Origin: Echinostoma caproni
Taxonomy: Eukaryota > Platyhelminthes > Trematoda > Plagiorchiida > Echinostomatidae
Reading direction: 5' to 3'
DNA length: 64,000 bases
Assembly: GCA_900618425.1 (NCBI GenBank)
Contig: UZAN01040585.1
Coordinates: forward strand, 1-64,000
How positions within the stretch are numbered: the first letter of the stretch is position 1; each line of letters starts with the position of its first letter. Below the pieces are notes generated by a model, which did no database searches, was not told the origin of the DNA, and worked only from the letters and a program-made list of their open reading frames with translations. The position numbers were made by a program, and so were the translations under genes. This document shows positions 10,932 through 23,248 of this stretch, one piece after another.

Positions 10932-12995
10932 CTTATAGCTACCGAAAACGATAGCGTTTCCTACCAGCAAGATTTTTTCTATCGAGTGGGATGAGTTGAG
11001 TTCTTAAGATAACATCGTTTGAAACGTGCCACAGGGATTATCGGGCTACAATGGTTTAGACGCAGTCCGAGACTTCTCACCCATTTTCATGGCAGAACGA
11101 TACCCCAAGTAGATCGAAATAGTTTATGGGCTCCCACTGGTTTAGATGATTGACCACATTGGTGAGGATCACTCAAATTTGCTGTGCTATATGATTGAAT
11201 AAATTCGTAGGCAATATCAATGCTGTAAGTGTGTAGCCTGTTCGTGCCGATGACTTGTTTCTGACCANCATTAAGAGTTTCTGACATTTCAAATAGTGAC
11301 GTCAGTACGTCATCCTGGATTCATTCGAATCGCTTCTTTTTGTCGCCCCGGCGACTGGAAGAGCTTACGGCTTGCCACCTCTCGGGAGTATCGCGTAATG
11401 GCTGAGAAATCTATTCGTGTGAAGGTGCATCTCTGGCCTTCAACAGGTGGGCGCTGTCTCTCAAGCAAGATGATGAAAGTTATGGTCTTATTTTGTAGCG
11501 GAATGCATTCACTGACTTCGGGACGCTGCCACAGTACGTTATGGTGTTTATGAATCTCTTGCAAGAGTAGTACTCACAAAATCCTCATGTACTGCAGCTG
11601 ATCATATGCAACTGTCCATATGATGGAACAATTTCATCATATTCACTGGTGACCTTCTAAATGGTCATTTTTACATTCCTAACACGGAAAGTCTTCCAGT
11701 ATCTTACAGCTCCCTTGGCAGTGGTAGTATATTGGCCTAAACCCTTTGGGATATTATGTTCAATTCTACAGTTTTTTAACACGAATTCACCAATATTCTC
11801 CTAAACGGTTTGGTCAATAATGATAAATGAATCAAACCCAGGGACAGAATAGTGGGTTGCATCATACTTTGCAGATTATGTTCGTCCGAAAGTACACAAA
11901 AGTACTGTTTACTACGGTAGAAGGAAGATCATTGGTTAACCATTGAAGTATAATATTAGGTTTTGAAAATATGACTGTTTCACAAAAGGTATTTTGACCT
12001 GACTGCTATGGCATATCACCAAGAAACTGTATCAGCAGTTAGGCACAAACCCTCTTACATTTTTATTTAAGTTTTACACCTGAGTCTGAAAGAAAATGCC
12101 CCTATATCTGCTACCTCTTGGTAAATTTCTTTTGTGCTTGCACTGATATATCGAGCTTTAATACACAAATCTTGGAACAAAATACAATTATATTGTTTGT
12201 AAGCATGCATGAGTTCTTATTAGTTGCCGTCACTAGGTACATTTTATTCATTTGATTAGGTGGGTTCTTCATAACATGTGGTATCCCACTGGAAAATCAT
12301 CAGGGAGAAGTGGGCGTTGGCAATTCAAGTTATGAATCTATACCGAAATTTAGCCACAAACGATTCGTGAGGGAGACTATTTCCAGCTAAGTTACCTAGA
12401 TTACCTGAATATTCTTATCAGGGTTCAAATTTATTAGTTACAGAATGCTTTGAAATTGTGGCTGTTCCATCGTTAAGCTAGCCTTAATGCTTATTGATGC
12501 AGGAGGAATCACTAATATATGATTGATTCGCTTAATGCTTTTCCTTTAATAACATCGTCTCACAACTCACTGGTTAGGCTTTATTGGCAAGAGGTGTGTC
12601 CAGTGATGAGATATAAGGCCAAATAAAAGACAATTCTTGTAAGTTGCCGAAGGTGGGCTTCATCTGATCTAACTGCAGACAATCTTTGATATAACAATTT
12701 GTGTAAGATGGGTGTTGAAAGTTGGAAAGTAGTAACAAATGTCCGTACCACTTTCTGTTACAGCAGAGTGTATAGCTCGATGCACAAAAAACAGATAAAG
12801 AATTAGAAATAAGACTTGCATACAGTTGTACTGTATACAGTTATTGTTTTATCAAAAAGCCAGCCCCTTGGAGAGATTTTGTTCTTAATTGATTATCTAT
12901 TCTTTTCTTTTGGATGGTTAAAGCCTGCAGCGATTGCAATTCATTATCGCATTGAACTAACGGTGCCCGACGTGTTAGTTATTCTTTTTTCTTTT
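10931..12995. other. Unassigned intergenic stretch
   Basis: A slightly GC-richer segment at 11290-11565 is open on both strands (about 85 codons each) but shows no family motif I can name. It may be a repeat remnant. There is a single N at 11268. Otherwise nothing is seen. Confidence 0.4.
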
Positions 12996-12999
12996 TGTT

Positions 13000-13178
13000 T
13001 TTTACCTCCTTTTATTGAATACACTGTGACACAACTTTCAGGAAGATAGAAGCGACCAATCAAAGGGTTGCCATACAACACACAATTGGGGAAAGTCAGA
13101 CAGTGGTCTTGGGATTCGAACACACGTCCACCGGGGTGGTAATTTGGCGACGTTACCACCAGACCACCACTAAATTGT
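13000..13178 (-). mobile_element. tRNA-derived SINE family 2, copy 1
   Basis: On the - strand the head reads like a tRNA: an A-box-like segment (tggtctggtggtaacg) from about 13170, then a B-box-like TTCGAATCCC near 13111-13120. The body runs through a segment containing gaccaatcaaag (written on +) to a 3' end with ttcaataaaagg. A similar unit is at 33419-33598, which proves dispersal. No terminal duplication was identified by eye. Confidence 0.7.
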
Positions 13179-14450
13179 GTTTCAGAAACGATCATTCTAT
13201 GATCTTGAGAAAAAAAACAGTGAATGGACTGATGGGCGACCATAACACTAAGATGAACAAACGCGGTCGTCACAATCACAATTTTGGTGCGCTCATTTCG
13301 ATCATGAGGATAAAAGCGATTACCTAACGTCCACCTCAAAATCATCAGTTATGATTGGTGCACTCCATATGTGACATCACCCTCAGTCACTAAATCAAGC
13401 TAGGACAACCAAATATTGAATGCAGGCCGATATCATACTGCCTGAATTTAGGCAAAATAAGGAACCTCAGTACCTCCTGTTTTCAGCAGCAACCATTCAG
13501 TCAGACTGGGGTCGTTCAAAGGCATGTCCCCAACGCAAATCATTTGATGGACTGTTGGTTTGGGGGAAAGGAGAAATAATCAACACTTGCTAAACACAGA
13601 TACCCTTGATTGATGTCTTCCAGTCATATCAAATACTACTATTGTTCACTTTCAAAGAGGAATAATAAATAAATTTAAGACAACCTGACAGGCTTACAAG
13701 TAAAGAAAATAAAAGTGAGTTTTCAAAATTTGTATTCACTTTGAGTTGCATCATTTTACCTACTTAGCAACCCACCATGTTTGACTATATTCTTACTACC
13801 AGTAAAGTACACCAAATGAAGTTATTCAGCAAGAACATTGAACCTAACCGTTGCAGAATGGTATGAACTCTATCCAATAAAAATGATAAAATTTACAGTT
13901 GCATTCACAGTTGTCCTTAACATTACCGGATTAACACCGCCATGTCTTACCTCACGCATTTTACTAACCCGTACAAAACAGCGGCGAGCCATGAAGAGTA
14001 TCGCGGTGAATTCACATCAATTCGGCTGTATGTGGTTTGTTGTTTCATACTTCTAAAACAGTTAAACAGTGCGTTAACTTATTTCATTACTGATCCGTAG
14101 CATATTTTTCTAGATTGACTGACCGTTTGTCTTTCATAGTCTTGCTACGACGATTTGGTGATATTTCCTATCCATCTCCAAAACCTAAATCTCAGGTATA
14201 ATATCAACTGGATTCCCGAGTGTGTGAAGTTCAAAATGGATCTACACATGAGGATTTTATTGTTTTATTGGACTGGAGTGTGGAACACATTGTCCCAGGC
14301 ATACGGTAACCTCACTAACAGACCTCATACTGTTAGTCAAGGTTACCGAGCACTTTTAATTACTGACTGGTCTTTTAGCTGATGCATTGAACGTCGTACA
14401 CCTCAACATTTCTGAGGTGCGTGATCGTGGGAAAAAAATACTGTTGAGAA
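13179..14450. other. Unassigned intergenic stretch
   Basis: Nothing is recognised. Short open frames at 13838-14056 and 14155-14382 on + lack family motifs. The second runs up to the LINE fragment that follows and could be part of it. Confidence 0.4.
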
Positions 14451-14830
14451 CCCTAAAACCATGGAACTCATGGATTTGTGCAGGTTTGAATAGAAGACTA
14501 ACTACCACGGGAGTTCCAGTTTCTGAGTGACTAACTGGTCCTATCTACGCGGAATGAGTAACCAGCGGTACGTGTGTAGTCCTCATCTTTTCCAATTTCT
14601 GTACACGACCTAGGCAATGTTCTGAAGCCATTAAATTTCATGTTCACAGATGATACAAATATATAAAACACATTGAAGTAATTCAACGATTTACTGACAC
14701 TTCAGATAACTCCCATTTTCACATTGATGTCAAATTTTCTACATCAAAATGTGCAGCGGTATACTTTTGCCCCAAACATTCTGGAAGGTAACAGCTTCCA
14801 TATGCCTCGACTGAGAAGGACCATGATTTC
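14451..14830 (+). mobile_element. Decayed non-LTR retrotransposon reverse transcriptase fragment
   Basis: Shifted frames spell parts of a LINE reverse transcriptase: VTSG (start of the usual VTSGVPQGS block) at about 14559, then a block like HDLGNVLKPLNFMFTDDTNI, where FTDD is the degenerate catalytic FADD, and then TSKCAAVYFCP of the next conserved block. Frameshifts and stops show that it is dead. It seems different in sequence from the LINE copies at 34, 49 and 59 kb. Confidence 0.6.
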
Positions 14831-15700
14831 ATCATTTAAGAAAACCCAAGTTTGTTTTAAACCAGGGCATCAGCTAAAGCTCTAAGATATTTCGATTATT
14901 TGAAGCGACTTTTGGAGAATTTAAACCACTACTACTATCGGCCAACATTCGACTCTACATGGAGTGTGTAAGATAACTATGGAATCCATAGGTGCGATCT
15001 GATCACAAGAGCTTGTATGTATTTGTATGCATATATTTGCATAATGAAACTTTGTATTTTGCACCTGTAAGCGGGAAAACGTTATTTTCTGTCACCCATA
15101 TATCTCGCAGCACAAAATTACTTTTCCGTATCGCCCTGTCCACTTGTAAAACCTTTTCACCCAGATTATTCTTGCCTGCTAAATTAAGCAAATAGCAGCA
15201 AAGATCCGTATATAGGCATACGTATGATTAATTTACGGGATTATGACTTTTTACATTAAATAACACAATATAGATTTGCTTTATTAACTCCTTTGAACGT
15301 ATATTTACGGTCTAAACGATTTGTTTTATGTAGTCCATTCACTGACATTTGAATTCTCAGAAACATGTAACTCAAACCCTTTTGCTTAACGTTCAGCATT
15401 CAGTTGAGTCCTCCTTCACGTACACATATTCTATGCTACTGAACGTTTGTTAAATGTTTTTATCAAGTTGTTCCGCATACTTCTACCCCTAATTGTGTTT
15501 GTTTTTTCCGTTTTTTATACATCGTCATCCTATGTTTCCCTCTTATAGTTTCTCTGGTTCGAAACATTCTGGCTATCATGAGGCGTTTCTTATTCAATGA
15601 TTTGTTACATTCCGCTTGTTTCGTTGTGCAATTCTTGTTCAGTATGTTTCGTCATTTAAGTTGCTTTGCCGGAATTCATAGTAAAAATGGTTTTGGCTCA
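14831..15700. other. Unassigned stretch before the gene B 3' end
   Basis: Nothing is recognised. It is T-rich and could include minor extensions of the LINE fossil. Confidence 0.4.
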
Positions 15701-15707
15701 TTCTAAT

Positions 15708-15713
15708 TTTATT
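15708..15713 (-). terminator. Poly(A) signal of gene B
   Basis: AATAAA on the - strand, about 114 bases after the TAA stop of gene B. Confidence 0.55.
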
Positions 15714-15826
15714 AAATAGAGAAAATATTGTCAATTATTCGCACAGTTACAGCAATACAAATGTGCATGTTTGGAATACTGCCATCGTCCGTTTTCTAAG
15801 TCATACATTTTATCCACCAGTTTGTA

Positions 15827-15912
15827 TTAACAAATCAGTCGTATTCCTAGCAGTGTAATTATGGACACTACCGTGGTAATCGTTGGTAGTTTTGCAGCAC
15901 CTACGTCTGGGT
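15827..15912 (-). CDS. Gene B exon 12: hydrophobic C-terminal tail
   Basis: 86 bases after the acceptor ctctttctcaag encode DPDVGAAKLPTITTVV and then SIITLLGIRLIC, followed by TAA. A short polar linker followed by a hydrophobic end is the layout of GPI-anchor signals. The run is short for a transmembrane helix. Confidence 0.75.
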
Positions 15913-18900
15913 CTTGAGAAAGAGTGGAATAATATTTATGATCACCACTAAAACAGTTCATATAAATGAAGAAAGTCATGCCGAAAAAGATGTTGAATCA
16001 CTGTAAACCTACCGGACAAATAGGTTATTGTAAATCCATCTTTCGGGGAAAATCGTGTTCCTATAATCTTAATGTAGATCTCCGTTCTGTTTTTCAGGTA
16101 CCTCCTGTGAATGGGCATCCCGCATAGCTTCATAGATTTTTCTTCAACGGGTTCTTCACCGGCGTACACTTGGTTAACAGCACATTGCTCCCTTGTGCCA
16201 AGCTTGAAGAGATAAATGTGTCACATTGCAGAATGGTTTGATTTGTCATTTCTTATCAATAAGCCTATATTAAAAGTCTTATGTATATTATCCATTTTAT
16301 AATTATAGGCAGAATAAACACCTTACAATTAGATGACATGGGTTCATAAGATTTTGGTCAATGTGTAATTCTCATCTAACACCTGAATTCTATATTCTAT
16401 TGGATTACTCTAATTATTCTCCACTGGTGAACGTTGAATAACATTAGCTATTTTTCTGGCCATCGAAAGGTTATATGATATATCTTCATCACTAAAACCC
16501 GCAAAAATCTTACCTCTAAACTGGTTAGTTCCCAAGACAACTTTCTATTGGCTGGGCTTCTCAACAAGTAATAACAGTTAAACCGTTCAGGTAAAATTGT
16601 TTCCGAGCTCGGAATTTGCAGTATTTGTTTTACATCCGATGAGACATATGAACGAAAGTCGCATACTGTAAAGGGCTTCGGCGCTTCAACTTTTTCAGGA
16701 AAAATGGGAAAATAAAATTTATTTAATTTGAAACACTGAGAATCACGTTATACTTTTTGGGCCGATTACCTAGTGAATAACTTTGTAGCGACTAAGCAGA
16801 GATAGCAAACCATTTATGAGTTAAAGAGTACCAAACTTGAAAATACAAGGCATTAATCATCACAAGTAACTTCATTTCGGATACATCATTTAATAGAAAA
16901 TTTTCGAAAATCACACTCAGGGAGCGAATTGCTGACAACATTCAACCGATAATAAACGAATGTGGAATTAACTTGGTTACTCATTCTTACCTTCTGTTGC
17001 CACAAATTCAATTATATTTCCTTCCATGGAATTGTCAAAATAAATCTTTATTTTAATTGTGTGCGTAATATATAGTTTGGTACTCGGTTTCTGTGTACCA
17101 CAATACCTTTTGGTCATAGCACCTCCTCCGACAACTTGTAAATAACTGTCATTACAGTTATTAATCGACCCTATCTACAAGTAAGAACGAATAAGATTTG
17201 TTTTAGATTTCGTGCCATTACATGGCCATGAACGCTTATATTTACTAAGATTCTCACCTTGAATTCGGTAAATGCCAAATGGAGAGTTTTCTCTTTGGAT
17301 GCTTTTAGAGTAAATTCACAGAACGTTTTGTCTGGGATAAATTTATAAAGCCCCGGTAGTGTGACCGTTTTTCCCGTAGAAGGAATGTCTATATCCTCCG
17401 AACATTTTATCGGTACCACTTAAAAGTGTTGCAGAAATTGAACGAAATATACGTAAATTAACAGATCAATCTTTGCAGTGACGGTAAAATACAAATTGAT
17501 GATAAGAATTTCGACATTAACTTTGAGAGGAGGAGGAATGGACTTTGTGTATAACACAGGTTTGATCTATGGAATACTAATACTAGATAACCCAATCTTA
17601 AATGGAAATCAAAGAACAACAACGAACGATTCACATTTTTGAATTCCACATCCAAAAAGCGTACCTTCTTTAACTGTAAATGAAACTTCATCGGAGTTTA
17701 GCGGGTTGGGTATGAACACGTTAACAAAAATCGTTGATTGTGAATATATGCTGATTCTAGGCTTTCTTCCACTGCAGTACTTCTTTCCAGAATTCATGGA
17801 AAAGTCTTCACCAAGTCCAATTTCGACGAAACTTTCTTGGCATTGTGCGCTGGCTCGTAGCTGTACCGTGGGAATTCAATTCAAATCAACAATAAAATTG
17901 TTTATTTTATTGATTTTGAGATTTTAAGGACTCGTACATAGTGTTTTATGTAAATGTATATATATATATATGCATATATTTTCTTACCGAAAAACGCTGA
18001 AACTTGAGAGCGATGCCCGCACCCTCAGAAGCTTTGATGACGTAAACGCACGCGTAATTTGTAGGGATGATATGATCCTCTCCCGGCAGATCAACTAACG
18101 TTTCAGCCGGGCTTGCCTGTAGATTTTTCTGACAGGTCACTGGTGTCAGTGGTTCAACTTAAATGGAGTGAATAGGCAAAACTTAAGGCACTCAGGTGTT
18201 CGCTCTTATTTTCATGGATTTGACCTATTGATTCTTTTTGTCATTAGCATTTGTGATTCAACGAACATTACACGACAGTCTACGGTGCACATCACAATTT
18301 TCATACAATCAATAACCGCTAGTTCGACGTGTATCATCTTTATTTAATCTTCGTCTGAAGTTGGTGATATTTATTTATAATGTCTCATCAATGTTTTCAC
18401 TGAGTATCATGTATTCACATTTTAACAAGTGATCAGTGAATCCACTCGGCGAGCAAGACCCACAGTGAGAAGATCTATGCGGCCAGAGGTGCATTTATGT
18501 GGTGTACTGCCTCTTTAAATAATTCCTCGAACCTTGACAATGACTGAGTACTTGGTTGGAGAAGACCATTTCCGTGAATTGCGTTGTCACAATGATGGGT
18601 AAGCCAACAAATCACCAGTGTTGTTCAGTTACCGTCTGACCATACTCACACCTTGGGAAATTTCAATGAGTAACTGTGTAACGAGCTGGATGCATATCCT
18701 GATAGTTGCTATGTGCCTTAGTGTTACTCAGTAAAACAATTATAAATGAAAGAATAGAATAAGTTGATGTTCAGTTGTTCGACGTGGTTGGCAAACAACT
18801 GAATATCAAGTTACACTACCCGAGCTACAAAAAAAATCAACACCGTCGTTTGCAAACTAACACAATAGAATAGGTTTTAAAACAATTGAGTTGAGCATAA

Positions 18901-20873
18901 AACAGCATGAAAGAAAAGTAAAAAGCTACGGGACATGCAGAACTGATATGAAATTCTCACGGAATATCTTTATTATTGATCAACTGTCTAGGTGAGTCCG
19001 AAATCTTTCCGGTCATCCACATCTAACCTGAGAACTTGAAGTTGTGACTCATGTACAGGAAAATAGCAGGATAATTTGCAAAACCTTTATACATCTATTT
19101 CACTGCATCCGTGCTCATACAAACCACACACGAATGAAACATACTTTCTTCTGCCACAAACTGAATCATGTGGCCCCAGGGAAAATTCATAAGTTTTGTT
19201 TTTAAGAACAGTTCTTTTCCAGAAGATTTCTTTTGCTTCGGCATACTTGAACCACAAATTTTTTCTTGATCCGAAAGCGAAGCGCTCAAACTACCTAATT
19301 GTACGTAGGTTTCAGTACACGCAGTTGATGTGGGAAGCTAAAATTCGGAAGAATCGGTAAAATTAGTCAAACGTTATCCGTTTCAGTTTTAATCAGTGAA
19401 TCATATTTCGTTAATTATTATTTAGAAAGTGTATTGCTTACACGAAAAGTAATGAATCTCAATTTGACCCGTTTTTCATTCCCGGCAGTCATTGAAAATG
19501 TTGTTTCGCATGGAGTGGTTAGCTTCTTTTCAAGCGGAGGCCATGTTGTGATTTGACCCAGCACGACAGTTTTTGTAGAAAGACAAGATTGTTCATTTGG
19601 TTTTGAAACTAAATGTTAGAAAACGAAAAAGATATCAAGTGTTAGGAGGTCAAATATAATCAGGCAACTTGGTTTTTGAATATTCGGTTTTAACGGATGA
19701 TTAAAGCTTTTACAGAATATTCTTTTCAAGGGGTTTACCTTGAACATACTCCAGCTGAAAGCTTTCGTTCGTGATCTCCGACGTTTTGCGGATTTTTATG
19801 TACATCTCTGCTCCTGTTGATGGCGGTACCACCGGCAAGCCCTGACCACAAAACTTTATCTCGGGTGCTGGTGTGACTCCATCACCGATTCCGATTTCAA
19901 TGTAATTTCCAGTGCATTCGCTTGATTCACCAAACTGTACAGTAAAACATTAGAATATTGTAACAGAGACAGCAATTTTAGCTTGACAGGCCAGTTTTCA
20001 TTTACCGTGATTCACCATCTTCGAAAGTGATTTACTACGGTGTGCAACGTCTGCCTTGATATTAAAATTATTCGCATAGAAGGCAAAATGCGAACGTAGT
20101 CCTGACAAAAGTAATCCACCTTCTGGTTTCATTTATAAGTCGAATTTAGAAAAAATGTAATTTAGTACTCAATTCAATAGTATGAAAAAGCATTCTCTGA
20201 GTCACAAGGTAATTAATCTAATCATTCAAAAATAAAGGTTAATGACCTGTTCGACTTAACTTCCAATGAAACGGATTTTGTATAATTTGACACAATAAGA
20301 TAACTTTCAAGATAAGTAGATGTGTTTTCTTCTGGAACACTGCGAGTGCACTTATTTGATAGAGATAAAATAAAATCTAGTCAAATTAGCCAATCCACGT
20401 TCTGGTAAATTGTGCACGTTAAATATTATAAATGATCTGACTGCAAAATACTTTTAGAAATCATTGCTTTTAATTATCAATTCCATATTGGAGATTCTTT
20501 GGGTTGTACTACACACTTAATTAAATATCAATCAGACAAACCTGGAACTTCGTAAACGTCAGTTGTACCGCTGATGTCGCAGTAAACTTCAAGGTACAAG
20601 GGACTGGTCCGTTTTCCGGAGGGAACTTGAACGTAGCCGTTGTATCATTTACCTCGAGATTTAAAGTGCATTTGATTCCATCACTAGAGGCTCCTGAAGT
20701 AAAAAATAATCAAATGGAAATTTTGCACGATGTTAGTTGAATCAGCTAATTAGTATGAATGATGATAAACGATCACATATTTAATCCGTTGTCTTATCAA
20801 ACCATTTTTAGGTCGGAGGCCACTTACGTTGATGACAAGTAACAACAATGAGAACGAAGCTTAGCAGCCTCAT
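15827..20873 (-). CDS. Gene B: secreted/GPI-anchored-like protein with five tandem CUB domains (12 exons)
   Basis: Exons in transcript order: 20873-20828, 20693-20542, 19934-19739, 19608-19442, 19337-19145, 18157-17988, 17860-17665, 17418-17258, 17174-16991, 16689-16514, 16202-16013, 15912-15827; about 638 residues, all introns GT-AG. Residues 1-15 start a signal peptide (MRLLSFVLIVVTCHQ). CUB domains lie at about 16-131, 132-251, 252-373, 374-488 and 489-610, each with four cysteines. The last exon encodes a 28-residue tail with a hydrophobic run (TTVVSIITLLGI) that looks like a GPI-attachment signal or short membrane segment. Collinear in exon order and phase with gene A, which faces it from 1284-5399. 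The protein presumably sits on or leaves the cell surface and binds a protein or glycan. No catalytic domain and no named ortholog are recognised. Confidence 0.88.
16013..16689 (-). CDS. Gene B exons 10-11: CUB domain 5
   Basis: Exon 10 (16689-16514) reads VEAPKPFTVCD, with its second cysteine in RFNCYY and the ending WELTSLE. Exon 11 (16202-16013, 190 bases) has EQCA and KLCG and ends in FTITYLSG. The donor is GTAGGT. Confidence 0.85.
16991..17418 (-). CDS. Gene B exons 8-9: CUB domain 4
   Basis: Exon 8 (17418-17258) reads VVPIKCSED, with the second cysteine in KTFCEF and the ending LAFTEFK. Exon 9 (17174-16991) has NNCN and RYCG and ends in IIEFVATEG. The second half is about 5 residues shorter than in CUB 4 of gene A and little conserved with it. 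Confidence 0.86.
17665..18157 (-). CDS. Gene B exons 6-7: CUB domain 3
   Basis: Exon 6 (18157-17988) reads IEPLTPVTCQ, then NYACVYVI and LKFQRFS. Exon 7 (17860-17665) has AQCQ and KYCS, then IPNPLNSDEVSFTVKEG, which parallels IQNPTGSEKLSF in CUB 3 of gene A. Confidence 0.87.
19145..19608 (-). CDS. Gene B exons 4-5: CUB domain 2
   Basis: Exon 4 (19608-19442) reads VSKPNEQSCLS, with the second cysteine in TTPCETTF and the ending LRFITFR. Exon 5 (19337-19145) has TACT and KICG and ends in PWGHMIQFVAEE, shared with CUB 2 of gene A. Confidence 0.88.
19739..20693 (-). CDS. Gene B exons 2-3: CUB domain 1
   Basis: Exon 2 (20693-20542) reads ASSDGIKCT, with the second cysteine in PVPCTLKF and the ending LTFTKFQ. 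Exon 3 (19934-19739) has SSECT and KFCG, then LPVVPP and MYIKI. It is the domain most similar to its counterpart in gene A. Confidence 0.88.
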
Positions 20874-20902
20874 TGTTTTTTTTCGATAATCATCACCATT
20901 GG

Positions 20903-20910
20903 TTTATATA
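20903..20910 (-). promoter_or_regulatory. TATA box of gene B
   Basis: TATATAAA on the - strand, about 30 bases upstream of the gene B start codon. The implied 5' leader is very short. Gene A has a similar arrangement. Confidence 0.55.
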
Positions 20911-23248
20911 TAAGTCATTTGTATATGATGAGCTGAACAAGGTTAAACCAACAACGGTAGGATTAGGCACCGTAGCTTTAGACCAACCATAGCGGGGGTG
21001 TGAATAATTACCATTGGTGCTTTAGTAATCACTTGTGTTTGTTTAACATACTGCAACATTAGAACATTCTTTTTGCAAAACTCACAAAACTTGCTGAAAA
21101 TGCCTAGTTATGAGTTTATGTACACGAGGTGATTGATAACTGTTGAACATGTGATGAAACAGGAATCTCTTATAAAAACAACAAGATTGATTTGTATTTG
21201 TGCATGCTGCGAATGCTCAACTGCGTTACTGCTCTCACGTTTTCGATAAAGTTTTAAAACCACTGATTGCTACAATCATTTCCGAATGTGAGCAGATCAG
21301 TGTGATGACGTTTTATCGTAGTCGGACATACCAACCATTGCAAGCCAAATTACTAGGATCTCTTTGAAATGCTCGAATTAGGATTATTTTGAAAATAACA
21401 TTGCAAATGACTTAAACTTCGATCAAAATACCCATAGAATAGTTCCTAAACTTATTCAATCGAGAAATAGATTTATACCGATGGAAGATTATAAAAATTT
21501 AGCGAGCATATTTTGTACAGTCTCCTTACAAGGCTTAAAATATCAGGTAAGAAATTGAATGTTTCCGGTCACTGGTCACCAATGTGGAAGTGGGCTAAGC
21601 TGCTTGATAACTAGATGTAGGGTTGCCTCAGTTAGAACTAGTTGACACATTGGTGACGCGCACGACATTCTTACGATAGTTTCGGTGTTCAAAAGCAAAC
21701 ATGATGGAGAATATCCAATACCGGTTTGCTATAATGAAACTGAAAATCACATGACGTTACAAGTTTTCTAGTGGTAATTATTGATTTGGTTGTTGTAGCT
21801 TCTTCGCTCCCACAGGAATTACCGACATGTGGAGTAAAGTCGAACGATGCATTTTGCCAACGGGAATAAATCACAGGTGGTTGTCACCAGAGATACCCTT
21901 GAGATTTCTTTATAGATTCAGAGCCCATGATAATTGCTCGTGTTTTGCTCTGCATATAAGTTTCCACAGAGTAGACTTATTTTGTCATAGGCAGTCTAGT
22001 TTACTTAGAAATACAAATTTTTCAGTAGAACTCTGGAGCACTGAAAACGTTTGTTAGGTTTCTGCAATCAATCTGTACGTGATTGATTATTTAATCTTCA
22101 TCGAGGTAAGTCATATTCGTTTATGTCTCACGCATTCCTTCTTCCAATTANTTCCAATTACACTTCTTTCTTGCCATCACGATTACAAGTTCATTTCAGT
22201 GCAGACAACGCTTTTTTACCAACTTGGATGCGCTAATTTGCAGTCAATATTTGTCCAAAAGTAAATAAAAAGAAACTCAGATTCATCATAATAGGTACAT
22301 TCCGTAAGGTATCAACATCTCTTTCCGGCCCCTTACTGCACATTACTTGATCTTGACGGGCTTATCCCGGGGGCTTTATTCNATCCGTAGATTTTCAGCA
22401 TGGAATCCATTACACCAACGTCAAAATAGTAGTTTCCGTGGATAGAAACGATAGACCTTTTATCAGTTGATATTAAACTGAATAGGGCTCTGTGAAGTCT
22501 GGAAAGTAAGAAGATTCCTTTTACATTTTTCGTTAGGTCACCAATGTCTCAGAGGCCACTGTAGATGTCCACCACCTGCAGCAATTCAACGTTGTGGTAG
22601 ATATAAGAAAACAAGAACTATGAAGTTAGTTATTAAATAAAAAATAGGAATCAACTAACAGATGTCTATCTTATTAATTTTATAGCAATATGCAAAGATT
22701 AGTTAAAAATTTGAATCAAACTTATATGAATACCTTTTACTTATCTTTTTCCCTAAGGATCTGCCGGCCATCACGAAAGGTCCTCCGGTTAACAACCGAC
22801 GTCATAGTTTGGACTTCGATAAAAATCAAATAACGAAGTTGGAATTCGAACATGAAGTGCAGTGAGGTATAATTCGTCCCTCTGAAACTCACTGAACCTT
22901 CCTTGCTGTATCCACTGCAAAACGTTCTGGTAATTTATCCTTTTGAACGCTCAAAGTGCACAGCCAGAAACATGTATCGGATCCCACACGTGCAGAACCG
23001 AACCGTGATTGTTATTTGTCCCTCCACAAGATTGACGTGGACCCAGCTGGTGATGAGATTCTTTTCTATAACACGCAGTTTGTCAAGAGTGGTCTCTGTA
23101 ATATTTCTGGGTTCAGAAATCACAACAGAAAAACAACTAAACTCGGAGGCTATTTTCTTTCTTAAAGTCAACTTGACCGCAAGTAGAAAAAATCGCAAAC
23201 CAAGAATAAGTCAACCAAAAGTCTAAATCTATATATATATATGTATAT
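20911..23248. other. Unassigned intergenic stretch
   Basis: No gene is supported. Overlapping open frames on both strands at 22900-23230 (up to 107 codons) have no recognisable motif. Single Ns lie at 22151 (between two copies of ttccaatta) and 22382. A short TA tract is at about 23229-23247. Confidence 0.4.

Noticed and set aside
10716..10970. Open frame rich in Ile and Tyr
   Set aside because: It is a translation of the AT microsatellite. Similar frames at 5751-6029 and 28277-28609 were rejected for the same reason.
12944..13345. 133-codon open frame on the - strand
   Set aside because: It runs through the SINE family 2 copy and its flank and has no protein motif. It is a chance frame.
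22903..23226. 107-codon open frame before the MITE
   Set aside because: Frames on both strands and in two + frames are open together, and none shows a family motif.
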